A stretch of 11,790 nucleotides of DNA, taken from the NCBI GenBank assembly GCA_027485075.1, contig JAIXRT010000164.1:1-11790 (forward strand). Reading direction: 5' to 3'. Source of the stretch: Cytophagaceae bacterium. Lineage in GTDB: Bacteria > Bacteroidota > Bacteroidia > Cytophagales > Spirosomataceae. The position numbers and the translations under genes are program-made. Every line of letters begins with the position of its first letter. The stretch's first letter is position 1. Under the pieces are notes generated by a model, which worked only from the letters and a program-made list of their open reading frames with translations, ran no database searches and was not told where the DNA came from. Below are positions 1-6,444 of this stretch, piece by piece.

Positions 1-699
1 AAACAAGATTCCTATGCCTACTAATCCCAAAGCGAGGTAAGCAAAAACAGGATCAGCTGTTGCGATTCCCCGACTGAAATCCGCAGAGAATAAATACATG
101 TTGCCACTCAATCCATATAAAAGCGACATTCCATAAAGGAATATAGCTGATGAGCCTAATCCAAATAATACATATGGTAATGCCGCGCGAGCACCCATAG
201 TATCTTTGCGCATGGCGACTAATATATAGGTACCCATCGAAATGAGCTCCAAACTTAGAAATACCGTTAAGAAATGTGCGCTCATGGACGTTAATAAACT
301 GCCCAAGAGAATCGATGAGAAACCAATGTTCTCCTCCAGCGAGAAGCTTTTTCGATGTAATTGATTCAAGCCGAGTAAAAGGGCCCCCAGGGCAATAATA
401 AGCATATTTATCGTGTTCGACCCGATGTTCACTTGGAAAAGCTGAAAGCTAACAAAGCCTGATAAGCCTTGTGTCATACGCTGAAAGGCTAAACCTAGGG
501 CCAGTAAAATACCCATTTGCGCCAAAAAATACCGCCACGAATCAGCCGTTTTCGCAGGCTTACCATGTAAAAACAAGTCGGCAAAAATGCTCACCAATAT
601 CCAAATCCCTACGACTAATTCCGGCAAGATCAACGAAAAACCTGCTGTCGTTTCCGTTATTTTGCTTGAGACACTAGAAAGGAGTTCGGTTGAAAACAT
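1..699 (-). CDS. nuoN: NADH-quinone oxidoreductase subunit N (NuoN), C-terminal part beyond the window
   Basis: This is an antiporter-like membrane subunit of respiratory complex I, which couples NADH oxidation and quinone reduction to proton transport across the inner membrane. I translated 233 residues from the ATG; the reading frame is open to the window edge, so roughly half of the usual 450-500 residue protein is visible. Hydrophobic helices lie near residues 23-44, 57-73, 96-112, 126-147, 145-162, 174-196 and 217-233. The stretch SLELISMGTYILVA (149-162) matches the TM5 region of NuoN and holds the conserved glutamate E151 (E. coli E133). SSAIFLYGMSLLYGLSG (183-199) is also typical. Where E. 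coli has K158 in an IKY motif, this protein has LPY, with proline at 175. The gene starts 5 bases after the uvrA stop, so cotranscription is likely. No Shine-Dalgarno sequence is visible. No nuoM lies upstream, which is unusual. Confidence 0.9.
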   Translation of the reverse strand, partial: MFSTELLSSVSSKITETTAGFSLILPELVVGIWILVSIFADLFLHGKPAKTADSWRYFLAQMGILLALGLAFQRMTQGLSGFVSFQLFQVNIGSNTINMLIIALGALLLGLNQLHRKSFSLEENIGFSSILLGSLLTSMSAHFLTVFLSLELISMGTYILVAMRKDTMGARAALPYVLFGLGSSAIFLYGMSLLYGLSGNMYLFSADFSRGIATADPVFAYLALGLVGIGILF

Positions 700-704
700 A
701 AATT

Positions 705-3539
705 TTATTTTGTCGGTAACTTTTCTTTCAAGTAATGGGCTGTCGGATTGTTTTTCAAAACGACCATATCTTCCGGAGTTCCCTCATAGCTGATGTAACC
801 ACCTTGTTCCCCACCCTCCGGACCTAAGTCAATGATGTGATCTGCACATTTTATCACCTCCATATTGTGTTCAATAATGATCACCGTGTCACCCTGTTCC
901 ACTAAATCATTGAGTGCCTTGAGTAATTTTTTGATGTCATGAAAGTGCAAGCCTGTTGTAGGTTCATCAAAAATAAATAAGGTTTTGCCTTTGTTACCAT
1001 TTCCTTTACCCAAAAAGCTAGCTAATTTGACGCGCTGTGCTTCCCCGCCCGAAAGCGAGTTTGAGCTTTGGCCTAATTTTATGTAGCCTAATCCTACCTG
1101 GAAAAGTGGATCAATTTTCTCGGCAATTTTCGGTGATTTTTCCTGGAAAAAAGGAATACTTTCTTCCACGGTTAAATCGAGAATTTCGGCAATATTTTTG
1201 TCTTGAAATTTAATATCGAGCACTTCTTGCTTGAAACGCTGGCCGTTGCATGATTCACACACCAGCTTGATATCAGCCATAAACTGCATCTCAATCGTGA
1301 TTTCACCTTCACCTTGACAGGTTTCACAACGACCACCTTCCACGTTGAACGAGAAATGAGCCGGTTTGTAGCCACGTGTTTTGGCAAGCGGAAGCTCTGA
1401 AAATAACAAGCGAATGGCGTCATATGCCTTGATGTAGGTGATCGGATTTGATCGTGATGACTTCCCAATAGGCTGCTGGTCCACCATTTCTACACCCGCA
1501 ATTTTATTCAAACTGCCGCCTAATTCCCGGAATTTGCCAGTTTCTTCTGTCCCTAATTGCAAGTGGCGCAGCACCGCCGGATAGAGTATTTTACGAATCA
1601 AGGTCGACTTACCCGAGCCACTGACTCCGGTGACCACGGTCAATATCCCCAACGGAATTTTAACGTCTAAATTCTTTAAATTATTCTCGTTGGCCCCTTT
1701 GATCTCGAGATGTGCCAACGGCTTTCTGCGGAATGTTGGGATATTTATTTTATCCGTACCACGTAAGAATCTAAGCGTGTGGCTGTCGGTTTTATCGTCA
1801 TTTAGCGCTTCTGCCAAATTACCTTGGAAAATCAAATTACCGCCATGTCGGCCTGCCTCCGGTCCAATATCAATGATTTGATCCGCTGCGCGCATGATGT
1901 CTTCCTCGTGTTCCACCACGATGACCGTATTGCCCATGGATTTTAGTAATTCTAGTACAGAAATGAGGCGTTCCGTATCCCGGGGGTGCAAACCGATACT
2001 CGGTTCGTCTAAGATGTACATGGAGCCTACGAGCGCGCTACCCAGGGAAGTAGCCAATTTGATGCGCTGGAATTCACCGCCCGAAAGGGTAGAGGTGAGT
2101 CGGTTTAAGGTCAAATACCCTAATCCCACTCGGTCCATGTAGTCCAGTCGGTTCGTGATTTCAATTAAAATACGTTTGGCTACTTGCTGATCGGTTTCAT
2201 TTAATTTCAGTGAATCGAAGAATTTTTTGGTCTTCGAAATCGGCCAAAGAACTAAATCGATAATCGACGTATCATTTATTTTGACATAAGCCGCGTCACC
2301 ACGTAAACGCGAACCCTGGCATTCGGGACAAGTGGTTTTACCCCGATAGCGGGAAAGAAGTACGCGATATTGAATCTTATATGTTTCTTTTTCGAGATGG
2401 TCAAAAAATTGATTTAATCCCGCAAAGTATTTATTCCCTTTCCAAAGCAATTGTTGCTCCTTGCTACTCAGGTCCTTAAATGGACGGTGAATAGGGAAAT
2501 CGAAGTGAATTCCATTACGCAATAGCGGATGTAGCCATTCGCTCATGCGTTCACTTCGCCACGGTGCAATCGCCCCTTCGTATATAGAAAGGTTTTGATC
2601 GGGAATGACTAGGTCAGGATCGAGCCCAAGCACTTTTCCGTAGCCCTCGCAATTTTTACATGCGCCGTAAGGGTTATTAAATGAAAATAAATTGAGGCTC
2701 GGTTCTTCAAAAACCTGGCCATCAAGTTCGAATTTATTGGAGAATTGAGTGCGTTTTTGACCGTCCACTTCGATCCAACAAACCCCTTCGCCTTCGAAAT
2801 AGGCTGTTTGGACTGAATCGCCTAGTCGGAAAATGGTTTCCTCGTCATCGGGTTTGCTGATGAGTCGGTCAACTAATATGGCAATTTCACTCGGTTTGGC
2901 TTGAAGTTTTTTAAGTGTATCGGGATCGTCAACAAGCTCTTCGAGGTCAATTATTTCGTCCTTGAATTTTAGCCGTGTATACCCTTTTTGAATAAGTAAT
3001 TGGCATTCATCTAGGATGCTTCGATCTGTGTGTTCAACTAGGGGGGCGAGGATCAATATTTTTTTGTCCGGATGCGTTCCGATCCAATCCACGATGGCGG
3101 ACACGGAATCTTTCTTTACCTCTTGGCCTGAAACGGGTGAATATGTTTTGCCGATGCGGGCGAAAAGTAATTTGAGGTAATCGTAAATCTCTGTGGTAGT
3201 ACCTACGGTTGAACGCGGGTTTTTAGTATTTACTTTTTGTTCGATCGCAATTGCCGGAGAAACGCCACGAATGTAGTCAACGGCTGGTTTTTCCATGCGG
3301 CCTAAAAATTGACGCGCATACGAATTTAAACTTTCGACATACATGCGTTGACCCTCTGCAAAAAGTGTATCAAAGGCAAGTGACGATTTTCCGGAACCGG
3401 AAAGGCCTGTGATGACGACTAATTGATTACGTGGAATCGCGACGTCGACTCCCTTTAGATTATGTACGCGGGCACCCTTAATAATGATGTGGGACCGAGG
3501 GTCCAGATTTTCGAAATCTTGGGGCAAGGGAGAACTCAT
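705..3539 (-). CDS. uvrA: Excinuclease ABC subunit A (UvrA)
   Basis: UvrA is the damage-sensing ATPase of nucleotide excision repair; as a dimer with UvrB it finds bulky DNA lesions in the cytoplasm. At 944 residues it matches the family (E. coli 940). Both ABC modules are intact: Walker A GLSGSGKSS at 45-53, signature LSGGEFQ near 485 followed by ILDEPSIGLH, second Walker A GVSGSGKST near 640, and second signature LSGGEAQ near 828 followed by IFDEPTTGLH. CPEC near 404 and the CETC...CESC zinc module near 738-761 are present. The first zinc module is incomplete: CKNC near 295 is there, but the preceding CPxC pair (E. coli C253/C256) is replaced by ELDG. I chose the first ATG; it gives about 17 residues before the conserved IIIKGARVHNLK, as I recall for other Bacteroidota UvrA proteins. 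A promoter-like element sits directly upstream, and nuoN follows after 5 bases. Confidence 0.97.
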   Translation of the reverse strand: MSSPLPQDFENLDPRSHIIIKGARVHNLKGVDVAIPRNQLVVITGLSGSGKSSLAFDTLFAEGQRMYVESLNSYARQFLGRMEKPAVDYIRGVSPAIAIEQKVNTKNPRSTVGTTTEIYDYLKLLFARIGKTYSPVSGQEVKKDSVSAIVDWIGTHPDKKILILAPLVEHTDRSILDECQLLIQKGYTRLKFKDEIIDLEELVDDPDTLKKLQAKPSEIAILVDRLISKPDDEETIFRLGDSVQTAYFEGEGVCWIEVDGQKRTQFSNKFELDGQVFEEPSLNLFSFNNPYGACKNCEGYGKVLGLDPDLVIPDQNLSIYEGAIAPWRSERMSEWLHPLLRNGIHFDFPIHRPFKDLSSKEQQLLWKGNKYFAGLNQFFDHLEKETYKIQYRVLLSRYRGKTTCPECQGSRLRGDAAYVKINDTSIIDLVLWPISKTKKFFDSLKLNETDQQVAKRILIEITNRLDYMDRVGLGYLTLNRLTSTLSGGEFQRIKLATSLGSALVGSMYILDEPSIGLHPRDTERLISVLELLKSMGNTVIVVEHEEDIMRAADQIIDIGPEAGRHGGNLIFQGNLAEALNDDKTDSHTLRFLRGTDKINIPTFRRKPLAHLEIKGANENNLKNLDVKIPLGILTVVTGVSGSGKSTLIRKILYPAVLRHLQLGTEETGKFRELGGSLNKIAGVEMVDQQPIGKSSRSNPITYIKAYDAIRLLFSELPLAKTRGYKPAHFSFNVEGGRCETCQGEGEITIEMQFMADIKLVCESCNGQRFKQEVLDIKFQDKNIAEILDLTVEESIPFFQEKSPKIAEKIDPLFQVGLGYIKLGQSSNSLSGGEAQRVKLASFLGKGNGNKGKTLFIFDEPTTGLHFHDIKKLLKALNDLVEQGDTVIIIEHNMEVIKCADHIIDLGPEGGEQGGYISYEGTPEDMVVLKNNPTAHYLKEKLPTK

Positions 3540-3543
3540 ATCT

Positions 3544-3574
3544 CAAAATTATCCTTTAATTTTGACAAACCCAA
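3544..3574 (-). promoter_or_regulatory. Candidate Bacteroidota-type promoter of uvrA
   Basis: Read on the minus strand, TTG (3574-3572) is followed after exactly 20 bases by TAATTTTG (3551-3544), an exact match to the Bacteroidota consensus TAnnTTTG at a typical spacing. The last base of the -7 element is only 5 bases from the uvrA ATG, so the transcript would begin at or very near the start codon. This implies a leaderless or nearly leaderless message, unless another promoter further upstream is used. The match is visible in the sequence; promoter activity is inferred. Confidence 0.5.
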
Positions 3575-3577
3575 CGC

Positions 3578-3612
3578 TACCTTTGGCAAACCTCCAAGGT
3601 TTGCCAAAGGTA
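3578..3612. repeat. Perfect 35-base palindrome (16-base arms, 3-base centre) between divergent genes
   Basis: The arm TACCTTTGGCAAACCT (3578-3593) is the exact reverse complement of AGGTTTGCCAAAGGTA (3597-3612), separated by CCA. As RNA or cruciform it would form a 16-bp hairpin with a triloop. It lies between the 5' ends of uvrA and the secreted-protein gene, where a terminator is not expected, and it lacks a following T-run. Each outer end reads TACCTTTG, matching the Bacteroidota -7 consensus on its own strand, but no -33 TTG stands at the right distance on either side. It abuts the -33 element of the candidate uvrA promoter. It may be an operator, a 5'-UTR hairpin, or a copy of a dispersed REP-like palindrome; this window alone cannot decide. 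Confidence 0.85.
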
Positions 3613-3651
3613 AGGGGAAATGAAGCCTTTGAATTATTATAAACTGATAAA

Positions 3652-4230
3652 ATGAAATCACTAATCTTATTTTTTGCATTAGCTTTTTTTTCGATCTCAT
3701 TTGCCAGCCAGGCACAAGATCCAGTTGTCATTTCGGAGGAGGGTGCCAAAGGGGATTTGGATATTGAACCCGATGTAAAGGACTTGCCATTTCGCCAGCG
3801 ATTACACTTTGGGGGAGGGATTTCAGGGTTAAGTTTTGGTAATCCTACGAGCATCGGATTATCGCCCATGGCAGGTTATATGCTCACGAATAATACGATT
3901 CTAGGGGTAGGATTTACCTACCAATACTTTTCTTTCCGAGGATTTCAAGCATCTAATTTATTGGGCCAGCGAATTTTTGTTCGCCAATTTGTTCCCGCCC
4001 TCAGCGCTATGATTGGTCAGGGCTACTTAACCGCTCAAATTGAAAATTTTCAGGACCTTTCTAATACGACCATAAAGACAAAATACTCCACGCCTGTGTT
4101 GGTTGGCATAGGCATCGGATCCAAGTTGGGCATCAATTTAAATGTCATGTATGACCTAAATTATACGGCAGGAACGAACTCTCCGTATGGCACAGCTTTG
4201 GTCGTTCAAGTGGGTGGATTTTTCTTTTAA
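3652..4230 (+). CDS. Secreted or outer-membrane beta-barrel-like protein of unknown function
   Basis: I do not recognise a family. The 192-residue product starts with a clear signal peptide: a lysine, a hydrophobic run (residues 4-18) and a likely signal peptidase I site around ASQA-QD (22/23). A short acidic linker follows (28-45). From about residue 50 onward there are alternating polar and hydrophobic, glycine- and aromatic-rich segments such as RLHFGGGISGLSFG, TILGVGFTYQYFSF, VLVGIGIGSKLGINLNVMY and TALVVQVGGFFF, consistent with about eight amphipathic beta strands. The terminal phenylalanine fits the C-terminal signal of Bam-inserted barrels. The likely location is the outer membrane, as a small OmpA/OmpW-sized barrel; this is inferred from pattern only. 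The gene diverges from uvrA and precedes nrdB by 89 bases on the same strand, with no clear terminator between them. Confidence 0.75.
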   Translation: MKSLILFFALAFFSISFASQAQDPVVISEEGAKGDLDIEPDVKDLPFRQRLHFGGGISGLSFGNPTSIGLSPMAGYMLTNNTILGVGFTYQYFSFRGFQASNLLGQRIFVRQFVPALSAMIGQGYLTAQIENFQDLSNTTIKTKYSTPVLVGIGIGSKLGINLNVMYDLNYTAGTNSPYGTALVVQVGGFFF

Positions 4231-4319
4231 AAATTTAAAACAATTTGGTCTAAATTTTGTCTTACTAATCACAGATTATAAGCGATAAATTCTTAATTTC
4301 GAATTCATATATTTTTCAC
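4231..4319. other. AT-rich spacer between the barrel-like gene and nrdB
   Basis: This spacer is strongly AT-rich. I see no strong hairpin with a T-run and no exact TAnnTTTG element at the right distance. TAATTTCG at 4294-4301 is one mismatch away from the -7 consensus but lacks a -33 TTG. No palindromic NrdR-type box is evident. Whether nrdB has its own promoter here is open. Confidence 0.4.
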
Positions 4320-5300
4320 ATGTCAAAAGAACTACTATCCGAACCTCTTTTAGTTGAGGACCCAAATCGTTTCGTTTTATTTCCTATCAAACACGATGAT
4401 ATCTGGAGGTTTTACAAGCAATCTCAAGCGTCTTTTTGGACAGCGGAGGAAATCGACTTGCAACAAGACCTGTCGGATTGGAAGAAATTAAATGATGGCG
4501 AACGCCACTTTATCTCGCATGTTTTAGCCTTTTTTGCAGCCTCTGACGGGATTGTTAACGAGAACTTGGCGAACAACTTCCTAAAAGAAGTTCAGTATGC
4601 GGAGGCAAAGTGTTTCTACGGTTTTCAAATCATGATGGAAAACATTCACTCAGAAACGTATTCGCTTCTAATTGATACCTACATTAACGACCCAAAAGAG
4701 AAAGATCATTTGTTGCGTGCCATTGAGACGATTGACTGTGTGAAGAAGAAAGCGGATTGGGCATTGAAGTGGATTGAAAGCGATAATTTTGTAGAGCGTC
4801 TTATCTCTTTTGCAGCCGTTGAAGGAATCTTCTTTTCAGGCTCTTTCTGCTCGATATTCTGGTTGAAGAAACGTGGTTTAATGCCAGGTTTATCCTTCTC
4901 GAATGAGTTGATCTCGCGTGACGAAGGATTGCACTGTGATTTTGCATGTTTATTGTACACAGACCACATCAAAAATAAAATTTCTCAAGAGCGTATTTAT
5001 GAAATCATCTTGCACGCCGTTGAAATTGAAAAGGAATTCGTAACGGTTGCATTACCGGTTTCACTGATTGGTATGAACGCTGAATTGATGTGCCAGTATA
5101 TTGAGTTTGTTGCCGATCGTCTATTAGTTTCTTTGGGATGCCAAAAGAACTACAACGCGACGAATCCTTTCGACTTCATGGAAATGATTTCATTACAAGG
5201 AAAGACAAACTTCTTCGAGAAGCGTGTGGCAGAATATCAAAAATCAGGTGTTATGTCGGATAAAGAATCTATGTCATTCTCAATGAGCGAAGATTTTTAA
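4320..5300 (+). CDS. nrdB: Class Ia ribonucleotide reductase, beta (R2) subunit
   Basis: This is the radical-generating subunit of aerobic ribonucleotide reductase, which with NrdA reduces ribonucleoside diphosphates to deoxyribonucleotides. The 326 residues contain the full di-iron set: D76, E107, H110, E168, E202 and H205. Y114 in ENIHSETYS occupies the position of the stable tyrosyl radical (mouse Y177). W40 and Y306 match the electron-transfer residues W103 and Y370 of mouse R2. The C-terminus, FSMSEDF, resembles the FTLDADF tail that docks on R1. Overall the protein is closer to eukaryotic R2 ([31 protein letters not shown]) than to E. coli NrdB. The retained tyrosine argues against a class Ic Mn/Fe enzyme. 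nrdA is not adjacent in this window: a barrel-like gene lies upstream and a convergent gene downstream. A strong terminator follows. Confidence 0.96.
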   Translation: MSKELLSEPLLVEDPNRFVLFPIKHDDIWRFYKQSQASFWTAEEIDLQQDLSDWKKLNDGERHFISHVLAFFAASDGIVNENLANNFLKEVQYAEAKCFYGFQIMMENIHSETYSLLIDTYINDPKEKDHLLRAIETIDCVKKKADWALKWIESDNFVERLISFAAVEGIFFSGSFCSIFWLKKRGLMPGLSFSNELISRDEGLHCDFACLLYTDHIKNKISQERIYEIILHAVEIEKEFVTVALPVSLIGMNAELMCQYIEFVADRLLVSLGCQKNYNATNPFDFMEMISLQGKTNFFEKRVAEYQKSGVMSDKESMSFSMSEDF

Positions 5301-5320
5301 ATCGTGTAGTATTTAATTTA

Positions 5321-5353
5321 AAATGCCCTGGAGAAATTCAGGGCATTTTTTTT
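5321..5353 (+). terminator. Bidirectional intrinsic terminator of nrdB and the HupE-like gene
   Basis: AAATGCCCTG (5321-5330) pairs perfectly with CAGGGCATTT (5339-5348) around the 8-base loop GAGAAATT, and T residues continue to 5353. On the other strand the same hairpin follows the HupE-like stop codon; the tract that supplies rightward T residues supplies A residues before the leftward stem. The leftward transcript then reads TTTTAAATT after the stem, a weaker but plausible termination tail. The T-run overlaps the TAA stop of the leftward gene, so one hairpin appears to serve both convergent genes. Confidence 0.92.
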
Positions 5354-5918
5354 ACCACCGCTCGAGAATCATCGGCAAGACTAAACCAATAATAATCCCC
5401 GAAATGACGAGCACATAGGTCCGCTGGCGGACATGCAACGTATGCATCAATAACGCCCCTAGACCTAAAATCACCGCAACGACGATTATTTGGCCTAGTT
5501 CTAGGCCAACATTAAATGCGAAAAGTGGTCCGATAATTCCAGCTTCCTTACCCAATAAACTCTGTAAGTAATTCGAGAATCCTAAGCCGTGAATTAAACC
5601 GAAAGCGGTAACCATCCAATACGTATTTTTCGGTTTTTGGCGATCTTTAAATCGAAGGTTCGTCAAGGCAGTAATTAAAATGGTGCACGGAATTAGCCAC
5701 TCAATCCAATCAGCTGAAATTTCAATCAGTTTTAACGTGGCTAATATCAATGTGAGCGAATGTCCTAAAGTGAACGCACTAACTAAATAAAATAATCGCT
5801 TTATGTCCGTTAATGTATAAATACAGGTGATGGCAAGTATAAACAGTAAATGATCTAAGGCTTGCCAGTTGAGAATATGCTGCAATCCGAGCAATAAATA
5901 CGTTTGAAAAGTTGACAT
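5352..5918 (-). CDS. HupE/UreJ-family integral membrane protein
   Basis: The 188-residue product is almost entirely hydrophobic, with about six membrane helices (roughly 5-32, 40-62, 70-88, 98-120, 126-158 and 166-186). Its motifs fit the HupE/UreJ_2 family: HILNWQALDHLLFILA (14-29), FTLGHSLTL (49-57), FGLIHGLGF (106-114) and FNVGLELGQ (135-143). The conserved polar residues H14, D22, H23, H53, H110 and E140 lie inside or next to membrane segments and are candidate metal ligands. Some relatives are linked to nickel or cobalt uptake alongside hydrogenase or urease genes, but no such genes are present here, so the substrate is unknown. The ATG start gives the expected short N-terminus. The gene stands alone, divergent from the DUF4440 gene and convergent with nrdB, with which it shares a terminator. 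Confidence 0.85.
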   Translation of the reverse strand: MSTFQTYLLLGLQHILNWQALDHLLFILAITCIYTLTDIKRLFYLVSAFTLGHSLTLILATLKLIEISADWIEWLIPCTILITALTNLRFKDRQKPKNTYWMVTAFGLIHGLGFSNYLQSLLGKEAGIIGPLFAFNVGLELGQIIVVAVILGLGALLMHTLHVRQRTYVLVISGIIIGLVLPMILERW

Positions 5919-6009
5919 AAAGTAGGTTAAGCGGCCGCAATATATTTATTTGTCGGTAGGATTTTGAGTAGTTCGTTTATTTTTTTGTCTTTAATTTAAA
6001 ATTTGAAAC
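5919..6009. other. Divergent spacer between the HupE-like gene and the DUF4440 gene
   Basis: This AT-rich spacer must hold both divergent promoters. No element matches TTG-N19-21-TAnnTTTG exactly. On the minus strand TACTTTAT lies just before the HupE-like start, and on the plus strand TAAAATTTG sits close to the DUF4440 start with one extra base; both are weak matches. The A-rich stretch before the rightward ATG is typical of Bacteroidota translation starts. A GCGGCCGC octamer at 5931-5938 appears to be chance. Confidence 0.3.
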
Positions 6010-6444
6010 ATGAAAAAAAGTCTATTTACTCTCGTGTGTACTTGCTTGACTTTCATTGCGTTAGCGCAAAAAGCAGATGTAGCATCTTTAAAACAAGCTG
6101 AATTAAGTCGATTTAACGTGATGGTCGCCAAGGATCGGGCAGGTCTTGAGGCAGTGATGCATCGGGATTTGGTCTATTTTCATTCCAGTGGAGTCGCGGA
6201 CAATAAGGATTCCTATATTGCCTCTATCTTTTCAGGTAAATCAAACTACCAATCCATTGACCCCGTAGAATTAGTCACTCGCGTTTATGGGAAAACAGGT
6301 ATCAATACGGGAATTGTCAACATTGTAAATTTGAGCGCTGATGGAAAGGAAACTCCGCTTAAATTACGTTTCACGGATGTATTTGTATTTGAAGATGGCC
6401 GCTGGCAAATGGTTTCGTGGCAGTCGACAAAATTAGCCAACTAG
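6010..6444 (+). CDS. Secreted DUF4440/SnoaL-like (NTF2-fold) protein
   Basis: A 144-residue protein with an N-terminal signal peptide (MKKSLFTLVCTCLTFIALA, cleavage likely before Q20). The mature part fits the small cone-shaped NTF2 fold of DUF4440/SnoaL-like proteins: an opening helix with AELSRFNVMVAKDRAGLEAVMHRD (27-50 region), then DLVYFHSSGVADNKDSYIASI, and late strands LKLRFTDVFVFEDGRWQMVSWQST. The closing pattern, a strand ending in DGRWQMVSWQS, is characteristic. Members of this superfamily act as small enzymes or ligand-binding domains, and nothing here fixes the substrate. The likely location is the periplasm. The two cysteines in the signal region do not form a convincing lipobox. 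The stop codon lies inside the last codons of the convergent bioA gene, giving a 12-base tail-to-tail overlap. Confidence 0.8.
   Translation: MKKSLFTLVCTCLTFIALAQKADVASLKQAELSRFNVMVAKDRAGLEAVMHRDLVYFHSSGVADNKDSYIASIFSGKSNYQSIDPVELVTRVYGKTGINTGIVNIVNLSADGKETPLKLRFTDVFVFEDGRWQMVSWQSTKLAN

Noticed and set aside
3562..3590. TTGACA at 3562-3567 as a -35 box of a rightward promoter
   Set aside because: At 17 bases downstream the sequence is GGCAAA, which is not a -10 box, and the TACCTTTG at 3578 is too close (about 13 bases from TTG).
3549..3869. Leftward reading frame of 106 codons upstream of uvrA
   Set aside because: It is antisense to the signal-peptide gene, runs through the palindrome, and its product has no recognisable domain.
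4236..4262. Imperfect AT-rich inverted repeat after the barrel-like gene as a terminator
   Set aside because: The arms need gaps to align, are almost all A/T, and no T-run follows.
5931..5938. GCGGCCGC octamer, as might mark a cloning junction
   Set aside because: Flanking sequence continues normally on both sides and genes on either side are intact; a chance eight-base site is the simpler explanation.
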